DNA from: Xylaria sp. FL1777 | Lineage: Eukaryota > Ascomycota > Sordariomycetes > Xylariales > Xylariaceae | Assembly: GCA_022578965.1 (NCBI GenBank) | Contig: MU401021.1 | Span: 1 to 13,069, forward strand | Reading direction: 5' to 3' | Length of the DNA stretch: 13,069 nucleotides | Part shown: one piece after another, positions 1-8,639 of the stretch | Layout: each line of letters starts with the position of its first letter | Numbering within the stretch: position 1 is the first letter of the stretch | Program-made: the position numbers and the translations under genes | Notes under the pieces: generated by a model | The model's database searches: none | What the model was told of the DNA's origin: nothing | What the model saw: the letters and a program-made list of their open reading frames with translations, nothing else

Positions 1-99
1 ATTAATAAAACAATTAAGTAAAACTATTATTAATAGCATAGATTTTATATAATATATTAATAAACAAAAATATAAACATATTTTTGCATAAAGCTATTT
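1..99 (+). mobile_element. Element B-left, part upstream of the nested insertion (integrase region of a Ty3/Gypsy chromovirus)
   Basis: This stretch matches the reverse complement of 10633-10731 base for base, with about five differences, all transitions and no indels. In the downstream copy the corresponding stretch lies in the integrase part of a Gypsy pol read on the minus strand, so here it belongs to a + strand copy of the same element. It is cut at 99/100 by the insertion of element A and resumes at 7964. The remaining 5' part of this copy lies left of the window. Too short and mutated to show integrase motifs by itself; the assignment rests on the paired copy and on the chromodomain found after the insertion. 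Confidence 0.85.
95..99. repeat. Target-site duplication TATTT, left copy
   Basis: TATTT directly precedes the 5' LTR and is repeated exactly after the 3' LTR (7964-7968). The uninterrupted B copy at 10633-10637 (AAATA on the + strand) has it once. Five bp is the usual duplication made by Ty3/Gypsy integrases. Confidence 0.92.
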
Positions 100-294
100 T
101 GTTATAACTAGGCTACTTAGGTACCTTAGCACATGTCACAAGTTATATATATATATAGGATATTTTTCCTATACCTATTTTATAGAAGTTTTCTCTTTTC
201 TTTAAGCTTTAGTTTTGTTAAATACTTATTATAAAACTAAAGATATATATTAACTATTATATTTAACCTTTAATGCTTTATATTTTTTGTAATA
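100..294 (+). repeat. 5' LTR of element A
   Basis: This 195-bp repeat pairs with 7769-7963 at a constant offset of 7669, so there is no net indel. It starts TGTTATAAC and ends GTAATA; the other copy starts TATTATAAC and ends GTAACA, so together they show the canonical TG...CA ends, each mutated in one copy. About 23 positions differ, all transitions. Inside is an alternating TA run near 144-157, which may be the remains of a TATA-type promoter or just AT drift. This copy keeps more GG and CC steps than the element body. Confidence 0.95.
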
Positions 295-524
295 ATTTTA
301 AAGCTTCTTAAGATAAGATTACTTATAATATTTTATTATACTATAAAATAGCTAAATATTAATTAATTATATAAGCTAGTGCTATTTTTAATAGCTTTTT
401 TTCGGAACAAACTTTAATAATAAACTAAAAATAAACTTAGCACAAATTATTCTTAAAACTAGGCTTAAGCAAACAATAATTACTTAGTGCTTTAAGTGCT
501 AATATTTAATTGTTGCAAACATAA
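295..524 (+). other. Leader between 5' LTR and gag; no primer binding site recognised
   Basis: The primer binding site should begin within a few bases of 295. The sequence there (ATTTTAAAGCTTC) cannot be matched to a tRNA 3' end with confidence; a TGG start would have decayed to TAA under this mutation pattern. The rest is AT-rich, with a slightly better preserved patch near 401-410 (TTTCGGAACA). I see no ORF or RNA structure here. Confidence 0.4.
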
Positions 525-1320
525 ATTGCATAGCTTTTAGCTAAAATTGAAAAGCTAAAGCAGCAAGTTATGCAGCAAAAAAATAAAAGCAAACAAGTTG
601 CCTTAAAATTAAAAATAGCTCGTACTACTTTTACTTTATAATTAAGTAAACAAAAGAACTAAAGAACAACATTTTTAGAAAAACAAAGAAACTTTTTAAA
701 CTTTAAAAAATAATTTTACAACTTAGGTTAAAAACAAAAATATAGAAATCTTAGTAATAATAATAACTTTTTATTTTCTAGCTTTAATAAAAAGCATAAT
801 TAAAGAAGACTTAAATACTAATTATATTAAAATTGCTTATATTACTATTAGTGCTACTTATTTAAAAATACTAATTTTAGCTAACTATTAAAGTTTAACT
901 ATAATTTTTTTAGCATAAAATTTATTTATTAATGCTAGCTAAAGTAAGTAAAAGAACTTTAAACTATTTTCAAAAAAGCTAATTAAAAATTTTATTGCAA
1001 TAAAAACAAAATCTTATACGCGCATAGCAATATAAACTAAAACTATAAAAATGCTTATTAATTAGTATTGCAAAAGTTATTAACTTTAAAAAAAAAATAA
1101 TTTAAAACTAACTAAAAAGTATTTTTAAACTAAACTAAAACTTTGCTTAAGCAGTTTGCTTTTTTATAAGCTAACATAAGCATATAATTAAAACAAGCAA
1201 ATTAACAAACTAACTAAAACTTAAAACTATTTAATTAATACTTTGCTAGCATTAAACTTTAGAATGTTCGCTAAAATAAAAGCAAAAAAGCTTTGTTATA
1301 CTACTAAAAACTAAGTATAT
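525..1320 (+). pseudogene. gag: gag relic of element A
   Basis: Gag forms the capsid-like particle in which the element's RNA is reverse transcribed. The part from about 735 to 1320 reads in frame 1 (codons starting at positions such as 805, 1018 and 1261). It contains a Retrotrans_gag-like segment, IKIAYITISATYLK near 826-867, resembling the family's aromatic/ATYL-G-A-W capsid motif, followed by basic segments (KTKSYTRIAI near 1000-1029) and a basic C-terminus (RMFAKIKAKKL near 1261-1293). Upstream, 537-640 reads best in frame 0 as a Gln/Lys/Leu-rich stretch (IEKLKQQVMQQK), typical of the coiled coil before some fungal Gag proteins. The frame change around 650-760 implies an indel there or a wrong join by me. 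I found no CCHC zinc knuckle. Stops are frequent, so no product is expected. The start codon cannot be fixed. Confidence 0.6.
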
Positions 1321-2399
1321 TACTTTAGCAAAAGCTAATAAATTATTATAACTTACTGCTAACTATACAAGCTAATATAATTAATACTGCATAATAACGC
1401 TAAGAACTAATAACCAAGAAATAACGCTTAAACTGCAATAAAAAAAAACTAAAGTTAAACATTACTTAAATTACTAATAAATTAACTTTAAATACTAAGC
1501 AAAACTAAACTAATAATTAATATACTAATACTAGCTGCAAGAATAACAATATTAGTTTTAATAGTTAGAACTATTTTTGCAAAAGCAATAATTATAACAA
1601 TAGCTATAATAATAATAACTAAAGATTTTATAAAAGCAATAATAGCTATAAAAACTAAAACTAATATTATAAAAGCAACAATAATAAAAGTTATAGCTAG
1701 TATTAAGACTAAAGATATATAAATAACCAAAGTAATAATAATAATATTTATACTTCGGAAAACTGTTATATTTCTAGAATTTTTCCAAATTAACTTTAAA
1801 ATAACAATAAAAATAGTTTATATTTAAACCTTTATAAAAACTTTATTTATTATAGCTATAAATAACTTAGCTATATTGCTTTTAATTACTTTTAGCTTAA
1901 AAGTAATAATAATAATAATAATAATAAAAACAATAGATTTAGTAGCTATATTAGCTATAATAATAACACTACTTAAAAACAAACTATTTAAAAAATCTAA
2001 GTAAATAAAAACTAAAATATAAATAAAAAAAACTAAAAATAGCAATTAAAGTTTTATATACTTTTTTTATAAAAGCTATAATACTATAACTTAAAAAACA
2101 AGTAGTAAGCTTAGCACTAATTATACTAACTATAAGTTTTAAACTAAAATTATTACTTTATATATTTATTTTATGCTGTTTTTATACTTTTTGCACTATT
2201 TATTTTGTTAGCCTTACAAAACTATTTATTAAAACTTATGTTAATCTTAATTTATATACTAAATATAACTATATTAGTCTTATTTTTGCTTTTTATTATA
2301 AATTGCAGCAAGCACCTTTTTATATATTTACATTATAACATGCTGCTAAAAGTAGATTTTTTATTTATAAAGCTTATTAAGTTGTTTGCAAATTAACTA
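1321..2399 (+). other. gag-pol linker and expected protease region of element A; no gene recognised
   Basis: No domain can be named with confidence. From about 1488 to 2045 the + strand in frame 0 is dominated by AAT, AGC, TAT and AAC codons (Asn/Ser/Tyr). These are what Asp, Gly and Ser codons would become after G-to-A change, so the ancestor may have been an acidic/Ser-rich low-complexity linker. The complement of the same codons gives long Ile/Val/Ala-only minus-strand readings, which I treat as mirror artefacts. From about 2060 the pol frame (frame 2) becomes more gene-like. The aspartic protease should lie between here and 2650, but its active-site triad (expected now as Asn-Ser/Thr-Gly or worse) could not be placed. 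Confidence 0.4.
1904..1927 (+). repeat. (TAA)8 microsatellite
   Basis: Eight uninterrupted TAA units lie inside the Asn/Ser-rich linker of element A. In the frame used for that linker they read as Asn codons, consistent with a former run of Asp (GAT) or Gly (GGT) codons mutated G-to-A. It could equally be a plain microsatellite. Confidence 0.85.
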
Positions 2400-2899
2400 A
2401 TAATTACAGTATTATTTGCAGAATTAAGCGTGCATATATAGCTATTAACTACAACTATTGCTTTAAAAGCAGCTTTTTTTTACTATTTTAAACTATTTTA
2501 AAAAATAAAGAAATTATACTAAATTTAAGTACTAATTAATAGTTTTTTAGATTATGCTGCTTTTAAGTAAAAGTATTTAGCTTAATTAAGTTTATAAAAG
2601 CTTGTTAAAACTAAGCTTGCTGCTATATTATTATTTAACTACTTAAATTTATATAGCTTAAAAAATTAAAAAAAAGCCTTAGTTATTTTAATTTTATAGC
2701 AATTTTAAAAGAGTTTTATAATTTATTTAAGTTCTTTAATACTAGCAAAACAAATATATTGCCACAATTAAAGCAAAAAAACTTTGCTATTAAGCTAAAA
2801 AAAAACGCAGTTATACTTTATTTTTTTATATATTTATTAGCTTAAAATAAGCTAAAAAAACTACAAAAATAGCTTAATAAAATACTAAAAGCAAAAAAA

Positions 2900-3480
2900 A
2901 TTAAAAAGTTTACTAGTTTTATTAGCGCTTTAATTTTTTTTGTACTTAAAAAAAATAAAAGCCTACGCTTATATATAAACTATAAAAAACTTAATTAAGT
3001 TATATACAAAAATCAATATACTTTATTACTTATTTTAAAGCTGCTTAATAAAATTTTAAAAGCTAAAATCTTTAATAAAATTAACCTTAAGAACGCTTAT
3101 TATTGCTTATGCATTTAAGAAAAAAATAAATAAAAAATAGCGTTTTATATACGCTATAGCTACTATAAATTTCTAGTTATGCTTATAAGTTTATTAAATG
3201 CTTTTGCTACTTTTTAAAATTATATATAAAAAGCACTTAATAATATAATAAATATATTTTGTATTATATATTTTAATAATGTGCTTATTTTTTTTTTAGA
3301 TAAAAATTCTTATATAAAACATGTTTAAAATATTATTAAAAAGCTACAAAAAATAAAACTATACGCTAAGTTATTTAAGTACTAATTTTATTAAAAAGAA
3401 ATCAAATTTTTAAGTTATATTATTTTTAGCTAAAAAATTAAAATAAACTTTTTATATATAAATATTATTTAGCAATAGCT
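2900..3480 (+). other. Reverse transcriptase domain of element A pol
   Basis: RT copies element RNA into DNA. Recognised by, in order: SLRLYINYKKLN (from 2960; family pattern SLR-VDYR-LN); KIFNKINLKNAYY with the first catalytic Asp now Asn at 3083-3085; a KIAFYIRYSYYKFLVM segment matching the K-TAF-TRYG-YE-LVMPFGL block; NAFATF (family NAPATF); and YFNN at 3269-3280, where the family has Y-x-DD. After it come KNSYIKHV (family EEH--HV) and KFLSYII (family FLGYII). Both Asp codons of the YxDD box read AAT, the expected product of GAT under G-to-A mutation. Confidence 0.95.
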
Positions 3481-3689
3481 TATACTAAATATTTATTAAG
3501 CATTATAACAATTCTTAAGGTTTTGTAACTTTTACTGCTGTTTTATAAACGGGTATTTTTATATTGCTATGCTTTTGTTTAAATATTTAAAAAAAGACAT
3601 AATAAAAATAAAAAAGGGTTAAATTTCTTTAAATAATCTTAAAAAAAAGGCTTTTAAAAACCTTTAGAATATATTTAAGCAAGCTATTT

Positions 3690-4135
3690 TTTTTATACAT
3701 TTTAACCCCAAAAAACAAATATTGCTAAAAACTAATTCCTTTAAAGTAGCTTTTATAGAAAATTTATTCTAGCAAAATAATTAAGGCATTTTTAAACTAG
3801 TTATATTTTATTTTTAAAAGCTATCTAAAAAAGAAATATAATATAGTACGCTTAACTAAAAAATGCTTGCAATAATAAATTGCTTTAAGCACTAGCAGCA
3901 TTATTTATAAAAAAGCAATTTACTAGTTAAAATATTAATTAATTATATTAACTTTTAAGCGTTTATAAAAATACTAAAGCTTAATAAAAAGCAAGCTTAT
4001 TAATGTTTATTATTAGCTTTTTTTAACTTTATTATTAAATATTAAGCAAGCAAAAAAAATAAAGCTAATTTTTTTTTGTGCTGTTTTAATTATATAGCTA
4101 TTTCGCTTAGTAATATTAACATTTTTCTAACGTTA
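3690..4135 (+). other. RNase H domain of element A pol
   Basis: RNase H removes the RNA strand during reverse transcription. It begins with HFNPKK (from 3698), then KTNSF where the family has -TDAS-; the first catalytic Asp is Asn at 3734-3736. FYF*KLS corresponds to YSRKLS, and KMLAI to KELLAI with the Glu now Lys. ILINYINF corresponds to VLTDHKNL, with both Asp and His changed (AAT, TAT). The segment ends in the Lys/Asn-rich stretch that corresponds to the GK-N-KADALSR hinge before integrase. Confidence 0.9.
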
Positions 4136-4469
4136 AAAAGAAAAGTTGCAGTAGTACAGCAAATTAAAGTTCTTAATTTATATTTTAGTACTTAAGCTAA
4201 AGCTTTATACCTTAAAGCTATACTTGCTAAAAAAGCTCTTTTTATTTAAGCAGTTATGCGTTTGCGTATATAAATAGCTGCAAGCTTAAAAAAATTAAAA
4301 AATTTAAAAGCTTCTAAAAAGCTAAAAAACTTTATTTAAAAGGTTTAAAAAAAAAACCTTAAATATTATACAATTATAAAACAATTAAAAGTAAAAAAGC
4401 TTATAAATTTTTAATAGTTAATAAAAAAATCTTTAGTTTGCTATAAAAACAAAATCTATATTTTTTTTA

Positions 4470-5570
4470 AAAAAGCTATACATTTTTAACTTATTAAGCT
4501 ATACTATAATAATCTTTTAGCTAAACATTTTAGCTAAAGCTGCACTTTAGAACTACTATAATAAAAGTTTTACTAAAGTAATATAAAACTAAATATTAAA
4601 AAGTACGTACAAAGCTATATAATTTGCTTTAAAACTAAAGCAAAACATTACTAAGAATATAGTAAACTTAACGTTTTGCTAATATTTAGTAAATTTATAT
4701 AAAAGCTATTTATAAACTTTATTACAAGTTTGCTAAAAACTTTTTATAAAAAAAAACTAATTAATACTATTTTTATTATTATAAATAGATTTACTAAGCT
4801 TATATACTTATTTTTAGTTAATACTACTATAATTTTAGTTAAGCTAGCAGTTTTATTTTACTATAAAATTAAATATATTTATAATAGCTTAAAAAGCATT
4901 ATTTTTAATAAAAGCTCTGTTTTTACTAGCTAATTTTAGTTTAATTTATGCTATTACTTAAAAGTTAAGTAAAAGCTTTTAGTAGCATTTTACCTTAAAA
5001 CTAATAAACAAACAAAACAAATAAACTAAGTAATTAAAAGCTATTTTAAATGCTTTATAAATAATAAACAAACTAATTAGCTTTAACTTTTATTTTAAGC
5101 TTTTTTTGCTATAAATTCTGCTATTAATTTTATAACTAAACAATTATTTTTTAAAGCTTTATATAGTTATATGCTAGAATTCCGTTTGTTTATTAAAAAC
5201 AACTTTACATTAAAAAGGATTTTAATTATATAAAAACGTTTTAACAAGTTATAAACTATTAAAAACAAAATAACAAAGCAATAATAAATTATAACTAATA
5301 AATATATAAAATACTATAATAATAAGCATAAACTTATAACTTTTAAAACTAAAAACTTAGTAGCACTATTAACAAAAAATATTAAGTTTAAAAATAAAAA
5401 GTTAACGCTTAAGTTTATTAAACCTTTCTGAATTCTTTTTATAGTTAGTTTATAAGCATATTATATTAGTTTTTTAAAACAATATAGCCATTTTTATTTT
5501 ATTTTTTTAATTTAGCTGCTTAAGCTTTAAAAAGCTAAACATAAATATAGTTTGCTTATGCTAAACCTTA
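4470..5570 (+). other. Integrase domain of element A pol
   Basis: Integrase joins element cDNA to the target. The zinc-binding part is visible as LAKHF at about 4517-4531 (family LAGHFG) followed by TLELL; the preceding His pair now reads Tyr-Tyr. YVQSYIICFKTK fits the second half of the HHCC module, with one Cys not evident. The core shows FINFITSL (family MDFIT-LP; Asp to Asn at 4715-4717), NRFTKLIYL (family DRFTKMAHF), IIFNKSSVFTS (family ISDRGSVFTS; Asp to Asn at 4907-4909) and TNKQTKQIN (family TDGQTERVN; Glu to Lys at 5015-5017). The C-terminal module shows KKLTLKFIKPF (family KL-PKFIGPF) near 5395-5430. The stretch 4730-4933 is by chance free of stops but is only a slice of this domain. 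Confidence 0.93.
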
Positions 5571-5584
5571 AAAATAAGTTAGAA

Positions 5585-5745
5585 AAATAAAAAATTAAAA
5601 ATATAATAAGTAAAATAACTTATAATAAAGAAAAATATTATTTTATTAAGTAAAAAAGCTAGCTAACTAAGTATAATTAATAAGTATTTACTACTAATAT
5701 TATAGCTTTTAAAGTAATTAAAAACTTTAAAAAGCGCTTAAGTTA
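5585..5745 (+). other. Chromodomain at the C-terminus of element A pol
   Basis: Chromodomains on integrases bind methylated histone H3 and steer insertion into heterochromatin. Here the reading gives IKNIISKITYN, then EKYYFIK*K where the family has Y-VKWKG, then TKYN**VF (family -NTWEP), and IIAFKVIKNF (family A-E-I-EF). The two family Trp positions are now stop codons, as expected for TGG. It follows the integrase C-terminal module in the same frame, with only a short Lys-rich tail after it. Confidence 0.85.
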
Positions 5746-5789
5746 TAAAAAAAAAGCAAAGCCATTAAGCTAATAAAATAGTATTAATC

Positions 5790-7372
5790 TATTATTAATT
5801 TAGCTATAAACTAAAGTTTAAATATATTATATATACTAACTAGTTATTTTTTCGTTTTTAATTATATAATAAAAATTGCACTTATTGCTTTAGGTTTTAA
5901 AATATTTGCGCTTTACTAATAAGCTATATATAAAAACGCTATAAACAAGTTATAATATTTTTACAAAAAGGCCTTAAAACATTAATTATTAAACTTTAAA
6001 ACATTTTTATATTAAAAAAAGCTAACTAAATATTTTTATTTATGCTTATTAGTAATAATTAATATAGCTTTATATATATCTTTTTTAAAAAAAATAAAAG
6101 TAGCTTTTTAAGCTATATATTTATAGTTTATAACTTGTATTTTAAGTGCAGTTAAATAAGCATATTACTAACATTAAAAATAGTTTTAATTTTATTAGAA
6201 AATTTTATAAAATTAGTTTAAATAAAGCTATTTATAGCGCTTATATAAAAAAGCTTAATAGCTTAACAAACTAAAGATTTGCGCTTTGCTACTAAATGTT
6301 TATATTTAGCACAATATTTTTGCATTGCTAATTATTAGCTAAATTTTATACAAAATAAAAACAAAACAACTTATTTTTATGTTATTAACTTTGCTAATTA
6401 ATTAAAACTAGGCTTTATAAGTTAATAAAAAACGCAAAAATGCCTTTAAAAAGCAAAATTATATAGCTGCAAAGTTAATATAATAATTGTTTAAAGTTTT
6501 CTAAATAATAGCGCAATTTTTATTTATAACAACTTTCTTATAGTTATTTTTTTAAAGAACAAAAAAATAAACAAACTAGTTTAACAACTTTTAAATATGC
6601 ATTGCATTAAAATATAATATAGCAAGCAGCTAACTTATTAATAAAACTAATCTAAAATAAATATAAATTAACTTATAAGCTTGCATAAAATATAGCTATT
6701 TATATAGCTTATATAAGCTATTACTTTTAAGTTTTTAAATTTATAAACTATATTTAAAAGTAAGCTATTTTTTAGCTAAAATACTTTTTTAAAACGCTTA
6801 AAATAAAGCTAACATACTAATAAACTACTTAGAACTATTACTTTTTTAATAGTTTTATATTTTTTGTTTTTAGCTTTAGTAGTTTGCTTATAAAGTTTGC
6901 AAACAAAAGTTATTATAAAAACAAGCTAACGTTTAGCTAGCATAAAAACTTTAATATTTGCATTAAAATTAAACTTATTTTTTGCGTTATTTATATTAAA
7001 ATTACGCAAAACAGCATTTAAATCTTCATTTAGATTTATAAAGTCCAAATTATTTTTATTTTTATTTTTATTTTTTTTTTTTTAACTTATAAAAGACTTA
7101 ATAATATTTATATCTTTATTAAAATCAAAGCTATTTTAAGAAAAAAGCAAACTGCTAAAACTTTTATTTCTATTACTAAAGTTATTAAACTTTTAGCGAA
7201 AAAGTTCGTTAAAATTCTATTTTATAGTAAAATTAAACTTATTTTTAAATAAATTTAAGCATAAAGCAAGTTGTAATAATTTTTTGCGTTTATGTTTATA
7301 ACTATAGCTTTAACTACAACTGCGTTTATATATACTACTTTTAATTACTGCAAGTTTAAATAACATAATCAT
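5790..7372 (-). pseudogene. Possible antisense accessory ORF relic of element A, between pol and 3' LTR
   Basis: A standard chromovirus needs little sequence between pol and its 3' LTR, yet ~1.9 kb lies here. On the minus strand one phase starting at ATG 7372 (codon starts at position mod 3 = 1) reads with few stops through ~6812 (about 7 in 187 codons) and with moderate stop density to ~5790, similar to the stop density in the pol relic. The best-preserved segment (7050-6900) reads as an Asn/Leu/Asp-rich stretch including LDFINLNEDLNAVLRNF, then NANIKVFMLAKR. In-phase GCT, CTT, AAG and CGC codons look gene-like. I do not recognise the family. Some fungal and plant Gypsy elements carry antisense ORFs at this position; that is the basis for the call, not homology. 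It could also be chance openness or an inserted fragment. Confidence 0.4.
7050..7083 (+). repeat. T-rich low-complexity tract (TATTTT-like units running into a T homopolymer)
   Basis: Several TTTTTA units lead into 14 consecutive T. On the minus strand this is the Lys/Asn run (KKKNKNKNKN) of the putative antisense ORF, so it may be a coding low-complexity tract or simple replication slippage. Confidence 0.7.
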
Positions 7373-7751
7373 AATATAAATAATAATTAAAAAAAAAGCA
7401 GAAAAGATATAAAATAAGTATAAAAATAGCAGTAGTAAAATATATAGCTAAAACTAATTGTTTAGCAGCAGCTAAAAAAAAAAAAAAGAAAAAAGAAAAA
7501 AAAAAGAAAACATATAGCAATAAAAATATAAGCGCAAAACTTGCTATAAATATAGCACAAAATAAACATAACTTAATACGTAAACATAAGCATAAATATA
7601 TAAATACTTTAATTACTATATTGCATAAGCATTTTATTTAACATATTATATTTATGCTTAATTATTTTATACTACTTTATTTTATTACTTATATTTAAAA
7701 TTAATTACTTTAATTAATTTTACTTATATATAAGTTAAAAATAACCTAATT
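7373..7751. other. 3' non-coding part of element A
   Basis: This lies upstream of the start of the putative antisense ORF and before the polypurine tract. It contains a 37-bp purine-only tract (7474-7510) and many AT-rich short motifs. No coding signal on either strand. If the antisense ORF is real, its promoter would have lain here. Confidence 0.4.
7474..7510 (+). repeat. 37-bp purine-only tract
   Basis: An uninterrupted run of A and G (four G among A). It lies ~260 bp upstream of the 3' LTR, too far to be the primary polypurine primer, though an auxiliary internal tract is possible. It could also be drift of an A-rich stretch. Confidence 0.6.
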
Positions 7752-7764
7752 AAGAAAAAAAAAG
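7752..7764 (+). other. Candidate polypurine tract for plus-strand priming, element A
   Basis: AAGAAAAAAAAAG ends five bases before the first base of the 3' LTR (7769), the position where Ty3/Gypsy elements prime second-strand synthesis. The small gap (TAGT) is slightly more than usual, possibly reflecting mutation. Confidence 0.6.
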
Positions 7765-7768
7765 TAGT

Positions 7769-7963
7769 TATTATAACTAAGCTACTTAAGTACTTTAGCA
7801 TATATCATAGGTTATATATATATATAAGATATTTTTTTTATACCTATTTTATAGAAGTTTCCTTTTTTCTTTAAGCTTTAATCTTGTTAAATACTTACTA
7901 TAAAACTAGAAATATATATTGACTATTATATTTAACCTTTAATGCTTTATACTTTCCGTAACA
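7769..7963 (+). repeat. 3' LTR of element A
   Basis: Partner of 100-294, same 195-bp length. It starts TATTATAAC (TG to TA) and keeps the CA end (GTAACA). Against the 5' LTR it has G-to-A at several GG steps and C-to-T at CA and CC steps, while the 5' copy has T where this one keeps C in the last 15 bases. Both copies were therefore mutated independently after insertion. Confidence 0.95.
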
Positions 7964-7968
7964 TATTT
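7964..7968. repeat. Target-site duplication TATTT, right copy
   Basis: Exact repeat of 95-99, directly after the CA end of the 3' LTR. Confidence 0.92.
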
Positions 7969-7984
7969 ATAAATAGCAAGCAAT

Positions 7985-8616
7985 TATTAAAAAACAAAAA
8001 AAAACATTAATAAAAGCACTTATTATTTTAACTATAGCATTTTAAGCAAAAACTATTATAATAGAAATTAAAACGCTATAAGCTAAACTATAACTATGCT
8101 TTTAATTTTTATAATAATAAATATTAGTATACTATAATAAAAAACAAACTAAAGAACTAATTTTTTAAAAAAAAAACAAAGTTTATTTACTATAATAAAA
8201 ACAAAATGCAAACATTAATATTTTTTAAATTAAAACAAAACAACTAAGCAATAAATTAAAATTTAAAAAATTTAGCTTTTTTAAAATTAAAGAAGTTATT
8301 TTACTTATAAACTATAAACTATTATTATTAAAAAATATATAAATTTACTTTATTTTTTACATTTTTTTATTAAAACTAGCACTTATTAAAACACTTATTA
8401 AAATATAACTAAAAATAAAAATAAATTAAAACGTTTATAAAGTTAAAAATATACTAAATTTCTGTTAAAACAACAATAATTTAAAGTATTTTATTAAATA
8501 AAAAAAATACTTATATGTTAATAATACTTAAAAACTTAAAAAACATTTAAAAACTACTAAAGTAGTTATAAATTAGTTTTACTGCTAATATTTTAACTGC
8601 TTAAAACTAAAAAAAA
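7985..8616 (+). pseudogene. pol: pol 3' part of element B-left: integrase C-terminus and chromodomain
   Basis: Reads in frame 0 (e.g. ACA at 8004, TAT at 8436). After a helical segment resembling the LQ-rich stretch before the integrase C-terminal module, it shows NKVYLL-like and KKLSFFKIKEVI segments; the family has KVYLL and KLGPFKI-EVIGPV. The chromodomain follows at ~8436-8600: YKVKNILNF, KYFIK*K (family YLVKWKG), NNT*K (family NTWEP) and a TTKVVIN tail. Trp codons are stops. The copy is cut upstream by element A, so integrase core and RT are not adjacent; they lie outside the window to the left, if present. The family is distinct from A, as shown by the different linker and chromodomain sequence. 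Confidence 0.82.
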
Positions 8617-8639
8617 AAAGTTAACCTTAAAAAAAACAC

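Larger units (their letters stand above)
2400..5773 (+). pseudogene. pol: pol relic of element A (RT, RNase H, integrase, chromodomain)
   Basis: One frame (codons at position mod 3 = 2, e.g. 2963) can be followed from about 2700 to the stops at 5771-5776, roughly 1,000 codons, without a frameshift. In order it shows the pre-RT linker with an ILKEFYNLF segment (from ~2702) and a following LPQ; RT (~2900-3480); the connection; RNase H (~3690-4135); integrase with zinc-binding and core domains (~4470-5200) and the C-terminal GPF-type module (~5400-5570); and a chromodomain (~5585-5745). This is the normal fungal chromovirus order. Every acidic catalytic residue located is lost: RT Asp to Asn twice, RNase H Asp to Asn, integrase D, D, E to N, N, K. 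Stops sit mostly where the family has Trp, Gln or Arg. The protein start is not defined; protease should lie upstream of 2700. Fully inactive. Confidence 0.92.
100..7963 (+). mobile_element. Element A: full-length, RIP-degraded Ty3/Gypsy chromovirus LTR retrotransposon
   Basis: The 7864-bp element is bounded by two 195-bp LTRs and a 5-bp target duplication. Order on the + strand is LTR, leader, gag relic, linker, pol relic (RT, RNase H, integrase, chromodomain), a ~1.9-kb post-pol segment, polypurine tract, LTR. RT before integrase defines Ty3/Gypsy, and the C-terminal chromodomain places it among chromoviruses. The pol frame stays in register for about 3 kb with no frameshift but is full of stops, and every catalytic acid I could place has changed (Asp to Asn, Glu to Lys). 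All these are G-to-A or C-to-T outcomes, so the element died by transition mutation, not by deletion. It cannot move on its own. It is inserted in element B and is therefore the younger of the two. Confidence 0.95.

Noticed and set aside
295..312. Primer binding site for a host tRNA
   Set aside because: No stretch next to the 5' LTR matches a tRNA 3' end that I can name; mutation may have erased it.
1488..1730. 80-codon open minus-strand reading, Ile/Val/Ala/Leu rich
   Set aside because: It is the exact codon mirror of AAT/AGC/TAT codons on the + strand in the gag-pol linker of element A. It has no start context or family resemblance; its membrane-like look comes from composition.
1824..2045. 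73-codon open minus-strand reading with an Ile run
   Set aside because: Same mirror effect; the Ile run is the reverse of the (TAA)8 microsatellite.
2205..2396. 63-codon + strand hydrophobic reading in frame 0
   Set aside because: The region continues the pol frame (frame 2), where codons look more gene-like. The Leu/Ile-rich content is typical of TTA/ATT/CTT in this composition.
2400..2650. Aspartic protease active site (for example around 2440-2470, IAINYNYC)
   Set aside because: The pattern could be a decayed DSG/DTG site, but the changes required do not fit the mutation context seen elsewhere.
4730..4933. 67-codon + strand ORF as an independent gene
   Set aside because: It is a stop-free slice of the integrase core of element A, in the pol frame, including the mutated second catalytic position.
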